Positions 1 to 10,058 of a stretch of DNA of 64,000 nucleotides are shown one piece after another. Location: positions 1,346,001 through 1,410,000 of the forward strand of contig CP032507.1 of NCBI GenBank assembly GCA_008375315.1, written 5' to 3'. Under the pieces are notes generated by a model. It was not told where the DNA came from. It saw only the letters and a list, made by a program, of their open reading frames with translations, and did no database searches. Both the position numbers and the translations under genes were made by a program. Source of the stretch: Ectothiorhodospiraceae bacterium BW-2 (GTDB taxonomy: Bacteria > Pseudomonadota > Gammaproteobacteria > Thiohalomonadales > Thiohalomonadaceae). Each line of letters begins with the position of its first letter. Positions within the stretch are counted from its first letter, which is position 1.

Positions 1-1199
1 CATTGGATCTCCTCCTCTAGTTCACATACAAACAGGCGATTAATGTCAGCCAAAATTGCCATCATCGAACTATAACTATTAAACTTAAATAGATAGACTC
101 CCAAGCGCTGCCGTCTATAATCATCAATTCGATCGCCTGACTGTAGATAGGCATACCCAGTGAGTAGATGAGGCTGCAAGCGCTCATTGAGCGTTAAATC
201 GACCAAGATCCCGTTTCGAGACGCCATCGGAGCGTAACGGATCACATAATGGCCCGTTTTTATTGATTGAGAGGCCAAGGTTAGCGGCTGCCCAAGATAA
301 CCGTTTAGAGTATTGAGCGTATAGCTAAATTGGGTTAGGTACTCAACCGGTATAGCATACCAATCCCCTGGTGTACGGCGAGTAAACTCAATAATATAGA
401 GCTGATCACCCTGTTGCAGGTATTGGCCATGAATCAAGCCATCGGTTAGTTTTAACTCTGAGGCGATACGCTCCACAACGCCACGCAGATAGCTTTTATG
501 ATCTGCAGAGGGGTGGTAGGGGCCAGAGGAGTAGGCAATTTGGTAAGGATTCAGCCAGTGATATTCGCTGTCATAGTAGTCAAAAACCACCTTTTGGTTG
601 ACGATAAAACTAGAGAAGCTGTGCATACTCCCCTCAATATACTCCTCAACCACGCAGCGCTGACTTAGTGAGCTTGCTAACGCCCTCTCTATGGCAGATT
701 TAAGCTGCATACTATCGAAAACGGTTGTGATTCCCTTACCGCCGGAGCGATCCACCGGCTTAACAATCACCGGTAGAGGGATTGACCAATCGGCTATTAA
801 GGCCTCTAAATCACTCTGCCTATCCACAGCGCAATAGCTAGGACTACTGACACCAATTTGACGACAAAAGTCGCGATAGAGATCCTTCTCATGGATCACT
901 CTAGCGGTTGTCACACTATCATAGCCGGGCAACCCAAGCCGCTCGGCCACAAACGCAGCCGTTTGGTAGGCGGTATCATTGCTACCGGCAATGACTCGAT
1001 CAAAGCACTCCTTTTGCGCTAACGCCAATATCGCTTGAGGTTGACTATAATCGAGATTAAAGTGTGCCTCCAATTGTCGGTTGACTGCGATATCCGGCAT
1101 ATTGTTGACGGCACTGATAAGATACCCTTCGTTTTTAGCCCTCTCAATCAACAACAGATCGGAGGGGGTTCCGCCAATGAGTAGTGCTCGCTTAGACAT
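1..1199 (-). CDS. ATP-grasp domain protein (3' end outside window)
   Basis: I translated this frame by hand: it is open from an ATG at the right end to the window edge, giving 399 residues without a stop. An N-terminal pre-ATP-grasp (Rossmann-like) part is followed by a glycine-rich ATP-binding loop at about residues 144-157 (VIVKPVDRSGGKG) and a VVEEYIEG strand near 183-190, as in carboxylate-amine ligases related to carbamoyl-phosphate synthase and D-Ala-D-Ala ligase. Near residues 270-280 an IIEFTRR stretch fits the metal-binding strand of the fold. Such enzymes join a carboxylate to an amine through an acyl phosphate; the substrate is not readable. It is the last visible gene of the nonulosonate/tailoring run, 24 bases after the methyltransferase, so a role in decorating a sugar or its acyl group is an inference. 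Confidence 0.8.
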   Translation of the reverse strand, partial: MSKRALLIGGTPSDLLLIERAKNEGYLISAVNNMPDIAVNRQLEAHFNLDYSQPQAILALAQKECFDRVIAGSNDTAYQTAAFVAERLGLPGYDSVTTARVIHEKDLYRDFCRQIGVSSPSYCAVDRQSDLEALIADWSIPLPVIVKPVDRSGGKGITTVFDSMQLKSAIERALASSLSQRCVVEEYIEGSMHSFSSFIVNQKVVFDYYDSEYHWLNPYQIAYSSGPYHPSADHKSYLRGVVERIASELKLTDGLIHGQYLQQGDQLYIIEFTRRTPGDWYAIPVEYLTQFSYTLNTLNGYLGQPLTLASQSIKTGHYVIRYAPMASRNGILVDLTLNERLQPHLLTGYAYLQSGDRIDDYRRQRLGVYLFKFNSYSSMMAILADINRLFVCELEEEIQ

Positions 1200-1223
1200 A
1201 AAATAGTAGCTGCATGGATACTT

Positions 1224-1898
1224 TCAAGAGATATTGATTCCATAAATAACATAGGAGCAGTTGCTATCAGATCTATGCTCAACAATCTTACTAAAACCAA
1301 AAGATGCTAACATATCTTCATGCAGAGGATTGACATAGATAAAATAAGCGCCTATTGCGTTATTAATAATATGCGTAGCAAGCCCTAACAAAAAACAGCG
1401 AAACAATGCCTCATTAAATGGATTATAGGCAAAGATGACCTTATTGTTAGCAGTGTAACTTGCCATGCGTATATCGCACTCATGAATAGTAACACCCTCT
1501 ATATTTAGCCGTCTTAAATTATCTCTAGCAATCCGATTCAGATAGACTGAATGCTCATAGCCAGTAATGGTAGAAAAACCACACTCATGCGCCAAAATGA
1601 GACCGCGCCCCTTGCCTGAACCTATATCAACAAACTCATAGGTTTTGATAATTTCATCGGGAAGCTCTCCACATGCCGATAGAAACACCGACTCAACAAC
1701 CCCCATATACATGTAGCAGCCATCGTAATTATTAACCCCAAGATGCTCTAAATCAACTACATGACGAGTCTCTATATTATTACGCTTTTTATCAAAACGG
1801 TATTCGTCACGAAAGAAGATATATGATTCGCGTAACCCTTTGTAATATATCCGCCTAATCACTCTACGAAAATTAGACCAAAGCAATGTCAAGTTCAT
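1224..1898 (-). CDS. class I SAM-dependent methyltransferase-like protein
   Basis: About 224 residues. The central FVDIGSGKGRGLILA segment is the SAM-binding motif I of class I methyltransferases (DxGxGxG), followed by an acidic strand end (GYEHS) and a motif IV-like FAYNPF, where the N-P-F pattern resembles methyltransferases acting on amines or small molecules. The N terminus is basic and hydrophobic but not a convincing signal peptide. The ATG chosen here lies seven codons inside a possible TTG start; neither has a strong ribosome binding site. It lies 31 bases after the aldehyde dehydrogenase and just before the ATP-grasp gene, so it probably shares their transcript. The acceptor is unknown; O- or N-methylation of the glycan built by this cluster is an inference. 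Confidence 0.7.
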   Translation of the reverse strand: MNLTLLWSNFRRVIRRIYYKGLRESYIFFRDEYRFDKKRNNIETRHVVDLEHLGVNNYDGCYMYMGVVESVFLSACGELPDEIIKTYEFVDIGSGKGRGLILAHECGFSTITGYEHSVYLNRIARDNLRRLNIEGVTIHECDIRMASYTANNKVIFAYNPFNEALFRCFLLGLATHIINNAIGAYFIYVNPLHEDMLASFGFSKIVEHRSDSNCSYVIYGINIS

Positions 1899-1929
1899 AA
1901 ACCGTGAGCTTCTACACAAAAAGCAGTCA

Positions 1930-3411
1930 TCAATTTAACTTAATCCAAGTTGTCTTCAGTTCACAATATTCATTCAAGGCGTGCAATGATTTATCCTTAC
2001 CAATTCCAGACTCTTTCACCCCTCCAAACGGAACCGCATTATCATCATCACCATAGCTGTTGACATGAACCATCCCCGCCTCTAATCTCCGACTGCAAAA
2101 AAATGCCTCATTAATATCGTTAGTCCATACCGAGGCTGCCAAGCCATAGTGGGTATTGTTAGCTAAATGGAGCGCCTCCTCAATATGCTCATAACTATGA
2201 ATGATCAATACTGGCCCAAATATCTCCTGTTGCGCCAATTCACTATCGGGGGTCACTTCATCAAAAATCGTGGGGGCAATGTAGTAACCGTTAGTAGGAA
2301 TAGCTGCATCGCCCTCTATGACTACAGGCTCAATGCCTGCTTGTTTCGCTCGTTGAATAAAGCCCTGAATACGCTGATACTGCTCCTGACTCACAATCGA
2401 GCCGACTGTTGTCTGAGGGTTAAATGGATCGGCAGGTACATAGATTTTTGCGGCACGATACAATAGCGATAAAAAGCTCTTTTTTATCTCTTTATCAATG
2501 ATTAGGCGTGAAGGAGATGAACATATTTGGCCTTGATTATAGAAAATATTTTTTGCTAGAACTTCAGCTGCGTGAGGTAAATTAGCATAGTTTCGGGTCA
2601 AGATAAATGGGCTTTTGCCGCCACACTCCAACCCTATCTTTTTCATATTTGATTCGCCGGCATAGAACAACATCTTTTTACCCACAGCCGATGAGCCAGT
2701 AAAGAAGAGTCCACGCACTTTAGGGTGTCGAGCCAAGGCCTCGCCAGTCACCTCGCCACGGCCGGTAACAACATTTAGCACACCATCTGGCAACCCCGCT
2801 GAGGTTGCCATAGCCGCAATCGCTAAAATAGAATAGCTTGCCTCCTCAGCCGGTTTTATCACCACAGAGTTCCCCATGAGCAGTGCCGGCGCGATCTTCC
2901 AAGCGGCTACCACTAACGGATCATTCCAAGGCAGAATCGCCGCCACAACACCTAAGGGTTCACGAGCAACTAAGGCTAACTCCTGAGAGTTAGGCTGATA
3001 AGACTCATCGTGAACTTTATCCACAGCTTCAGCAAACCAGCGCACGACACTAATCGCTTTAGGAATCGAATCTTCGATAAAATTACGATAGGCTCGACCG
3101 GTCTCCAAAGTATCGAGTTGAGCTAAATAGGTTAGGTTAGCTTCAATGATATCTGCCCAGGCAAAGATAATCTGCTTCCGCTCTCTAACGGGTTTATCGC
3201 ACCAAACCCGACTCAAATAACTTGCGTTAGCGGCATTAACAGCTTCATCGACTTCACAAGCAGTGCAATCAAATAGTGGCTTTAACTGTAACTGCCGCAG
3301 TGGTGATTTTTTACTTAGCAATAGAGAATCAGACAAACTACAATACTGCCCATTAATATATGGCCGATTCTCAATACTATCGATTAATTGTATATTTACA
3401 GCGGTTTCCAT
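1930..3411 (-). CDS. NAD(P)-dependent aldehyde dehydrogenase
   Basis: A full-length aldehyde dehydrogenase of about 493 residues. Visible motifs are ILPWNDP and KPAEEAS in the cofactor-binding domain, GSSAVGKK, the general-base segment LECGGKSP, and the catalytic cysteine in NQGQICSSPSR; EIFGPVL and PFGGVKESG close the catalytic domain. The start is the ATG four codons inside a possible GTG, because GGAGG lies at ideal spacing just upstream of that ATG. The family oxidises aldehydes to acids with NAD(P)+. Its place between an acyltransferase-like gene and a methyltransferase suggests it oxidises an aldehyde intermediate of the tailoring pathway, but betaine-aldehyde-type or semialdehyde substrates cannot be excluded from sequence. 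Confidence 0.88.
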   Translation of the reverse strand: METAVNIQLIDSIENRPYINGQYCSLSDSLLLSKKSPLRQLQLKPLFDCTACEVDEAVNAANASYLSRVWCDKPVRERKQIIFAWADIIEANLTYLAQLDTLETGRAYRNFIEDSIPKAISVVRWFAEAVDKVHDESYQPNSQELALVAREPLGVVAAILPWNDPLVVAAWKIAPALLMGNSVVIKPAEEASYSILAIAAMATSAGLPDGVLNVVTGRGEVTGEALARHPKVRGLFFTGSSAVGKKMLFYAGESNMKKIGLECGGKSPFILTRNYANLPHAAEVLAKNIFYNQGQICSSPSRLIIDKEIKKSFLSLLYRAAKIYVPADPFNPQTTVGSIVSQEQYQRIQGFIQRAKQAGIEPVVIEGDAAIPTNGYYIAPTIFDEVTPDSELAQQEIFGPVLIIHSYEHIEEALHLANNTHYGLAASVWTNDINEAFFCSRRLEAGMVHVNSYGDDDNAVPFGGVKESGIGKDKSLHALNEYCELKTTWIKLN

Positions 3412-3434
3412 AGTTACCTCCACTTAATCAAATT

Positions 3435-4445
3435 TTAATTTGAATTTGAATTTGAATAAGAGCACCAAAAATAGGGCTGGATAGAGCCACCAAAACTGAG
3501 TTTAAACCACCCCCGCTGTGGACTATTCACTCCCTCTAAATCAACCTCTGTCACCCCTTTTTTCGCTAACATCGAAAAGGCCTGCCATAATACGGCAGTT
3601 CCGGTAGAGCTAGAACGCATTTGCGAGTTGTTAGCTCCAAATAGATAGTAAGCCCTTAGGCCGGCAATCAAAAACAGGGCATAACTTCCTGCGCTACCCA
3701 TCTTGTCCTTAGCCACGAATAGATGTCCGATTCGGCTGCCTAACAGACTCATCGCCAACGATGATAAAAACATCAAATCCGCTTCACTCATCGCAATATT
3801 CTGCCGCAACATTGTTAGTTTATAAAAATCGACAAATTGCGCTACATCATTTGACTCACAAACGGTGATCTGATCACGATAGCCATAACGAATCTGCTGT
3901 TTTCTCGATACTGATGCATTTTGGTATAAAGGTGACTCGGTTAATATGCTATTGTCGGTAAACGAGGTAATATCAACAATTGAAGTATATCGCACCTCAA
4001 TCGAATATTTGGGTGCAGCAATATGGTAGTTACACCACTGAAAAGGTCTAATATCCTGCAATTGTGGCAACAGTTTTAATTTTATTTGATTATATTTAGA
4101 TACTAACCATGTCGAAAAAAAGGTCAATATATCGAAATACTCCGAATGAATCTGAGCACGATTTAAATTAGGTAAATGACCCATTAATATTCCATCATGA
4201 ATCAAAGTGCCATGGCCAATAACTTGGGTCTCATCTAATGACACTGCCAAGAGAACAACAGCCACTTTTTCTCGGCCTTTAACACAATAATAGGTGTGGA
4301 ATACCCCAGATAATGCCTTCAAATAAGAGGAGAGAAAAAAACCGCTCACCAAGGGGGAGCGCAAAATAAATCTATCCCACTGCTCATCTATATGAGCAGG
4401 TTCCATAACATAGTGCTTTTGTACCATATCCATAGCGACACCCAT
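3435..4445 (-). CDS. GNAT/FemAB-like acyltransferase
   Basis: 336 residues without a signal peptide. The C-terminal half has the layout of FemAB/GNAT-like proteins (Acetyltransf_6 type): a basic SRKQQIRYGYR segment, a helical region, a central strand GSAGSYALFLIAGLRAYYLFGANN and a final VTEVDLEGVNSPQRGWFKLSFGG, which corresponds to the family's typical ending in which a sugar or peptide substrate is bound. FemAB enzymes transfer aminoacyl groups, GNATs acyl groups from CoA; which applies here is not decidable. The gene begins three bases after the formyltransferase stop. The last codons lie in a TTTGAA hexanucleotide repeat that gives an Asn-Ser-Asn-Ser tail. It could supply the N-acylation step normally done by PseH, which is not seen here (inference). 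Confidence 0.65.
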   Translation of the reverse strand: MGVAMDMVQKHYVMEPAHIDEQWDRFILRSPLVSGFFLSSYLKALSGVFHTYYCVKGREKVAVVLLAVSLDETQVIGHGTLIHDGILMGHLPNLNRAQIHSEYFDILTFFSTWLVSKYNQIKLKLLPQLQDIRPFQWCNYHIAAPKYSIEVRYTSIVDITSFTDNSILTESPLYQNASVSRKQQIRYGYRDQITVCESNDVAQFVDFYKLTMLRQNIAMSEADLMFLSSLAMSLLGSRIGHLFVAKDKMGSAGSYALFLIAGLRAYYLFGANNSQMRSSSTGTAVLWQAFSMLAKKGVTEVDLEGVNSPQRGWFKLSFGGSIQPYFWCSYSNSNSN

Positions 4446-4447
4446 GA

Positions 4448-5239
4448 CTAAAATTGCCTAAATAACTTTGGAGTTTTTTTGTTCAGATGGCCAGACAAAT
4501 AGTGATCGACAACAGCGTCATTATAATAGTCATAAATTAGATGCAAATGGTGAGGATGCCAATCAGAAGAGCGCCAAATTCGCCCACTACTCTTGTGTTT
4601 TTTCTTAATGACATATCGCTGTTTATCAAATATTTTAAATAACATTTCAAACTCATCAACCATCGAACTCACAGCTCGACATGAGAGATGATGCAGGCCA
4701 TCACCAGCCACCAAGGGTGCACAGTTCTGCTGTACAATATCACCGGCATCTAGTTGATCAGTTAGTTCATGAATTGTCATACCTGTCATCTGTGGCTCCA
4801 GTAGATAGCTAGGCCAAAAATGGGTAATACAACCACGATACCATGGAGATAATCCCCCATGGATATTCCATTTTTCACCCGTCACACAGGCGAGCGTTGC
4901 ATTATTCAATATATGAATACCGTAGCTGATAAAGAGAGTGGGAGCTATCTTCTGTAAAAATTGTCGTACCTGTTCACTATTAATTTCAGCTCGGGAAACG
5001 ACTATTTTAGGTACCCTAGGAAAGTCAGCATGTTCAAAAAAGTCTAGCTCGATCTTCTGCCGCTGCTTAAAGTGGTGGTTAAATAAATTGGCTGTCTCTA
5101 GCGGTAAATCAGTTGGTGGTTTTGGCACATGAACCTCCCTCTGCTCAATCACCAAACCATCTAATAGACCTAAATCGTGAAGTTTTCTTGCAATAAATGC
5201 GTGACGGGGATGAGAGCCTGCAGCAAATACTAATTTCAT
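4448..5239 (-). CDS. formyltransferase family protein (sugar N-formyltransferase-like)
   Basis: About 263 residues, related to the catalytic domain of methionyl-tRNA formyltransferase and sugar N-formyltransferases. The segment NIHGGLSPWYRGC matches the N-x-H...RG catalytic signature, and the following MTGMTIHELTDQLDAGDIVQQ matches the family's conserved DxGxI region with the second catalytic acid. Known relatives use 10-formyltetrahydrofolate to formylate amino sugars such as Qui4N or Fuc4N. There is no C-terminal tRNA-binding domain, which argues against a second fmt. The ATG overlaps the stop of the preceding gene (TGATG), so translation is coupled. In this cluster the likely acceptor is an amino group of the nonulosonate or its precursor (inference). 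Confidence 0.8.
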   Translation of the reverse strand: MKLVFAAGSHPRHAFIARKLHDLGLLDGLVIEQREVHVPKPPTDLPLETANLFNHHFKQRQKIELDFFEHADFPRVPKIVVSRAEINSEQVRQFLQKIAPTLFISYGIHILNNATLACVTGEKWNIHGGLSPWYRGCITHFWPSYLLEPQMTGMTIHELTDQLDAGDIVQQNCAPLVAGDGLHHLSCRAVSSMVDEFEMLFKIFDKQRYVIKKKHKSSGRIWRSSDWHPHHLHLIYDYYNDAVVDHYLSGHLNKKTPKLFRQF

Positions 5240-6591
5240 CACTCTATAAAATCGATTCCATACTTAATTAAACCACTATTCTCTAATTTCTCAATCACCA
5301 CTCGTAGCTCTTCAACACAACACCCTGCTGCGTTGGCAATATCAAATAGACTATTTGTACCATCAGCCATACTTAGAACAAGTAGCATACGATTTAACTG
5401 TAGGCGGGAATCAAACCGACTATCCGAAGAGCTTGCTCTTGTCTCTTCGGAATTCATGTTAGGGTAGAGTCCTCTCGGCCCTAATTGTGGTTCACCATAA
5501 GGAGAACAGTTAATCGGATAGCCACACCACTCAGCATAACGCAATATCTGCTCAATCGTATCAGCACTTCTAATTAAGGCATCCACATCCATAAACTCTT
5601 TAGTATCTAGTGAGTTATGATACCCAAGATAGTGTCCATATACTGTTCTTGATATCTGCCCGACCGGTAGCTTAAATCCAGGTGCGCCATATTGCCGTTC
5701 ATCTGAACCGCCTATGGGCGAAAAAGCTTCATATCTAACAGATTCAATACTATCTAGTTGATTGTTAGATATGTTTTTAATCACCTTATCGAGTATGCTA
5801 TCTGCTGAACGACTCATTTTATAACGCAGCGAGGTAGCTGAACCGCCGACACAGGTTAAAATAAGACCATAAGCAAGCGACTCTTTAAGATGTCGATGAT
5901 ATTTTGACAAAAAACATAGCGAGCCAATCGTCTCTGGATTTAATAGAAACCGATAACTAAACCGCCTTTTTTTCCAAGTCGCTAGACGAAGATAGAGCAG
6001 TAGTAGTGTTAACGGCCCAGAGAGCTCATTGTTAGCGAGTGAGGGGTGGCACAGATAACTGCTGAGCAGCACTTCCCGTTGACTCTCACCGGGTAGAAGC
6101 GTATGTCCAAACGGAACGCCACCGGAGATGAATTGTGCCTCAATTTTGGCGTGATAACGCCCCGGTTTTAACTGTTGACGCTTCTGATCAGAGAGACAGA
6201 ACCCCCAGCTTCTTTTGTAATAACTGGTAACATACGGAATTGCACTAGGTAAAGCGGGAAGACTATGTAGATTTTGTTGTAACCGATCCAGTTCAAAGTA
6301 TTCATCGACCGGCTCAGAGTAGTTCACTACATGCAGATTAGAGTCCCGACTATCACAGACAACTTCGCCATCAGGCCCCGTCAGTCGAGCATGAGAGAAG
6401 TGCCACTCTGGAGGGACAATCCAATCGAAAACTTTACTACCTGTCGGGATTTTTTCGACCCTAAGATCCATCTGCTCACTAAAATAGGCCAGTGACTGCT
6501 CTAATCCTGGACCAGTAATACTTCGAGTTAAGGGCCATAACCGATCAAATAAGTTATCAATTAATTTTTTTTCGCTAATGTAACCACTCAT
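5239..6591 (-). CDS. DUF4910/DUF2172 aminopeptidase-like protein with winged-helix tail
   Basis: 450 residues with the architecture of the polysaccharide-cluster 'aminopeptidase-like' family. The N-terminal LWPLTRSITGPG segment (residues 19-29) is a hallmark. A jelly-roll-like insert follows, then an M28-type zinc hydrolase core with YLCHPSLANNELSGP (179-193) and NPETIGS (218-224) supplying candidate metal ligands His182, Glu189 and Glu220; SDERQYGAPG and GYHNSLDT complete the pattern. The last 70 residues form a helix-turn-helix-like domain. The start overlaps the pseF stop by ATGA. The family is often found in surface-glycan loci but its reaction is not established; hydrolysing an amide on an amino sugar is a reasonable guess. 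No signal peptide, so cytoplasmic. Confidence 0.8.
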   Translation of the reverse strand: MSGYISEKKLIDNLFDRLWPLTRSITGPGLEQSLAYFSEQMDLRVEKIPTGSKVFDWIVPPEWHFSHARLTGPDGEVVCDSRDSNLHVVNYSEPVDEYFELDRLQQNLHSLPALPSAIPYVTSYYKRSWGFCLSDQKRQQLKPGRYHAKIEAQFISGGVPFGHTLLPGESQREVLLSSYLCHPSLANNELSGPLTLLLLYLRLATWKKRRFSYRFLLNPETIGSLCFLSKYHRHLKESLAYGLILTCVGGSATSLRYKMSRSADSILDKVIKNISNNQLDSIESVRYEAFSPIGGSDERQYGAPGFKLPVGQISRTVYGHYLGYHNSLDTKEFMDVDALIRSADTIEQILRYAEWCGYPINCSPYGEPQLGPRGLYPNMNSEETRASSSDSRFDSRLQLNRMLLVLSMADGTNSLFDIANAAGCCVEELRVVIEKLENSGLIKYGIDFIE

Positions 6592-7355
6592 ACTGGCATA
6601 CGATCCGATGACTCCAACTCTTGCTGCTGGGTAATCACTTGATAGAGCAGCTCAGCGACACGCCAATCCTCTTCAGTATCGATATCCTGAACTCGGTAAC
6701 GAGGCAAAATAATCGGAATACCTGCAAAGCCTAGAGTGGCACGCTGATATTGCGGTTGATTAACCCTATCTAAGTCGTTCCAATAGAACTGTCCGGCATC
6801 CATATATCCCTCATCTAGATCTTGCGATCGGTAAGTGAAATACTCCGGCCAAAACATCTCCGCTTCGCCTTTATCGTTAATTTTAAAGCTCCGTTGTACT
6901 GGAAATGGCATCGATGCAGCTGAAAAAGTACTGGCCTGATCTGGCCGCTGCTTTAACTGTTCTAACCCTTGCCGAATATAGCGAGCATCCATTAACGGTG
7001 CTGTCGCATAGAGGGTACAGAGGTAGCGAAAGGAATCCCCCTCCTGCTGCAATCTGTTTAAGGTATAGCTAACAGCTTCCCCCGAAGTCACATAATCATC
7101 AGCCAACTCTTTAGGTCGCATAAAGGGGACTGTTGCACCAGCACCAATAGCAACCTCCGCGATCTGTTCATCGTCGGTCGAGACGATAATTTTATCAAAC
7201 AGTGCAGTTTTAAGCGCAGCCTCAATCGTATAGCAGATTATCGGTTTGCCAAGAAATGGTTTGATATTTTTTTTAGGAATTCGCTTACTGCCTCCTCGGG
7301 CAGGAATAATAGCAACGGCTCGGTCTCCACTCTCCAAGGCTCTCTCCCAATTCAT
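6588..7355 (-). CDS. pseF: pseudaminic acid cytidylyltransferase (PseF-type)
   Basis: About 255 residues of the acylneuraminate cytidylyltransferase family. The nucleotide-binding segment AIIPARGGSKRIPKKNIKPF is diagnostic, followed by STDDEQIAEVA and LYATAPL. These enzymes activate a nine-carbon acidic sugar with CTP to CMP-Pse, CMP-Leg or CMP-Neu. Assignment to PseF rather than NeuA rests on the adjacent pseB (18 bases upstream) and on pseC further up the operon; a legionaminic-type product cannot be fully excluded. The ATG used is four codons inside a possible TTG start. Its stop overlaps the next gene by four bases. Confidence 0.85.
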   Translation of the reverse strand: MNWERALESGDRAVAIIPARGGSKRIPKKNIKPFLGKPIICYTIEAALKTALFDKIIVSTDDEQIAEVAIGAGATVPFMRPKELADDYVTSGEAVSYTLNRLQQEGDSFRYLCTLYATAPLMDARYIRQGLEQLKQRPDQASTFSAASMPFPVQRSFKINDKGEAEMFWPEYFTYRSQDLDEGYMDAGQFYWNDLDRVNQPQYQRATLGFAGIPIILPRYRVQDIDTEEDWRVAELLYQVITQQQELESSDRMPV

Positions 7356-7373
7356 GTTAAGCGCCAATAAAAC

Positions 7374-8384
<1,011 letters not shown>

Positions 8385-8482
8385 TTACCTCTCAGTTTTA
8401 TGACTTAATGACATCAAGTTGTCGTGGATTTTGATCGGTAAGCTGCATTGATTGCCCGTGATCTAATGCGCACTCTCTCATG

Positions 8483-8761
8483 CTACACAAACTCGCCCCT
8501 ACAATCTAAATAACCGTGTAAAAGATACTCCATTAAATCAGCCATCCAAACACTATCCTGTCGCTGCTGCGCATCAAACAACTCGACTATCAACATCTGT
8601 AATGCTTTAGCTTTATCACTCTCATCTAGCTGTACTATTAGATTATTGATCTCATCTAACACATCAATAAAGAGTTGGTTAGCCTCACCTAAATGGCCAC
8701 AGCGATAAGCAACTGCTGTAGCGACCACTTTCTGGCAAAAACTAATACTATCTTCACTCAA
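8483..8761 (-). CDS. small conserved-looking helical protein next to Maf
   Basis: About 92 residues, predicted mostly helical and acidic, with no recognised domain. It begins at the end of the Maf gene: an in-frame TTG overlaps the Maf stop (TTGAGTGA) and has GAGGGG nine bases upstream, which decides this start over longer frames that would run 38 bases into Maf. The arrangement implies translational coupling. Small helical genes directly after maf occur in flagellar glycosylation loci, and a role as a Maf- or flagellin-associated factor is a guess from position only. The phrases LFIDVLDEINNLIVQLDES and LYLLHGYLDCRG-like end are the most distinctive parts. Confidence 0.6.
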   Translation of the reverse strand: MSEDSISFCQKVVATAVAYRCGHLGEANQLFIDVLDEINNLIVQLDESDKAKALQMLIVELFDAQQRQDSVWMADLMEYLLHGYLDCRGEFV

Positions 8762-10043
8762 AGTAGTGACACCCCTCAATTTTAGCACCACGCCTATCGC
8801 TATTAAAAAATTTCACTTTTGACTTTAAGGCTATATAGGATTCCAGATCACTTAAATAGCTTTTTAGATTAGGCAGTGTCCCAATACGCTCGCCATAACC
8901 ATTAATCACCCAATCGACATGAGTTACTATTTTATGGCTAAAATCGGAGTTATTTACATGAGATTGATCATTATAGTAGCCAAAGTCGGTGCCATAGAAG
9001 ACAACCTCTTTAGCCCCCGCCTTTACCGCTAAATCGATGGCTGGATGAATCACACTACCAGAGCTAAAGAGTTGCCATGCGCGATTGTTAAATCCGGCCT
9101 GCTGATAGACAACAGAGTTAGAGCAGCCCCAGTAGCGCTGGCCTAACCATACATTAAGTACCTGAATCGGCACAGCAGGAAAATAGAGAAGTCGGGTTTG
9201 CCTCATATTGGTTGATAAATCGGCAAAGGCGCGAATAATATCTAAATTTGCCTCAATCACTACAGCTACATCAGGAACTATACCTGCATGATCCAGTGTT
9301 TTCAGTGAGGTATCGACTGCAATAATCGTCTCTTTACCCTGCACGGCTTTTAGCGGCTCGAAGTGATCGGCTAAAGTCGGGCCTGCACCAATGACATGGG
9401 CTCGCTTTGAGCCTATTTGCCGCAGCAGCGCGGGTAAACGGGCATCCTGTTCCAAAAAAGGGCGATTTTGTGCTATCTGCTCCAGATACTGACTATCACG
9501 GCTACGCATGTTCTGTGTGACATAGTCGTCATTTAAAGCCGTTTGTATGGCACGATAGAGTTTCGGACAGCGACTATTTTCAAACCGCAATGCCGAAGGT
9601 GCTGTTGCAAAGGGATAGCGTAGCTGCTCATCTGCTGTAGCGACAGTTAAATCGACTCGTGACTGATTTAACCAACGACTAAAGTCGTAGTGAGTGGCGT
9701 AGAGGTTAAACAGACGCAGGTTCATTAATACTAGTATTAGCTTTGACTCATTAGCCGTCTGCTCTAGTAGATAGTCAATAACAGCGCCATTATTTTCGCC
9801 ATAAACATATAGCTGCTGCGCCGTTCTCTCCTGCTGCAGTAAAGGCTTAGCTAATGCGATCGCTTCTGCCATGGGATCAAAACTGCTACTTAAATGGATC
9901 CCATCCACGATTAACGATGCAACACTGCCCCGCTCCTCCAAGGTCGCATCATAACTACCGGCCCGTTCTAACTCTGCGGCAAGTTGTGGCCAACGCCGCT
10001 CAATCAGGGCTAAATTGGCTGTATAGATAGGGTTATCATTCAT
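8754..10043 (-). CDS. motility-associated factor glycosyltransferase (Maf, DUF115/MptE-like)
   Basis: 429 residues. The central AHVIGAGPTLADHFEPLK and IIAVDTSLKTLDHAGIVPDVAVVIEAN are hallmark segments of the DUF115/MAF_flag10 domain, which has a Rossmann-like fold related to archaeal MptE. An N-terminal half with an NNGAVIDYLLE region precedes it, matching the usual Maf layout, although 429 residues is short compared with the 600-plus residues of many flagellin Mafs. Mafs are thought to move a CMP-activated nonulosonic acid onto Ser/Thr of flagellin in the cytoplasm before export. Position beside pseB/pseF fits this. It is coupled to the small gene that follows it and lies 15 bases after the sialidase-like gene. 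Confidence 0.82.
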   Translation of the reverse strand: MNDNPIYTANLALIERRWPQLAAELERAGSYDATLEERGSVASLIVDGIHLSSSFDPMAEAIALAKPLLQQERTAQQLYVYGENNGAVIDYLLEQTANESKLILVLMNLRLFNLYATHYDFSRWLNQSRVDLTVATADEQLRYPFATAPSALRFENSRCPKLYRAIQTALNDDYVTQNMRSRDSQYLEQIAQNRPFLEQDARLPALLRQIGSKRAHVIGAGPTLADHFEPLKAVQGKETIIAVDTSLKTLDHAGIVPDVAVVIEANLDIIRAFADLSTNMRQTRLLYFPAVPIQVLNVWLGQRYWGCSNSVVYQQAGFNNRAWQLFSSGSVIHPAIDLAVKAGAKEVVFYGTDFGYYNDQSHVNNSDFSHKIVTHVDWVINGYGERIGTLPNLKSYLSDLESYIALKSKVKFFNSDRRGAKIEGCHYFE

Positions 10044-10058
10044 CAGCTTCGATAGCAG

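Noticed and set aside
3420..3450. TTTGAA hexanucleotide run as a phase-variation switch
   Set aside because: Only about three copies, unit is a multiple of three and lies at the very end of the gene, so it cannot switch the frame.
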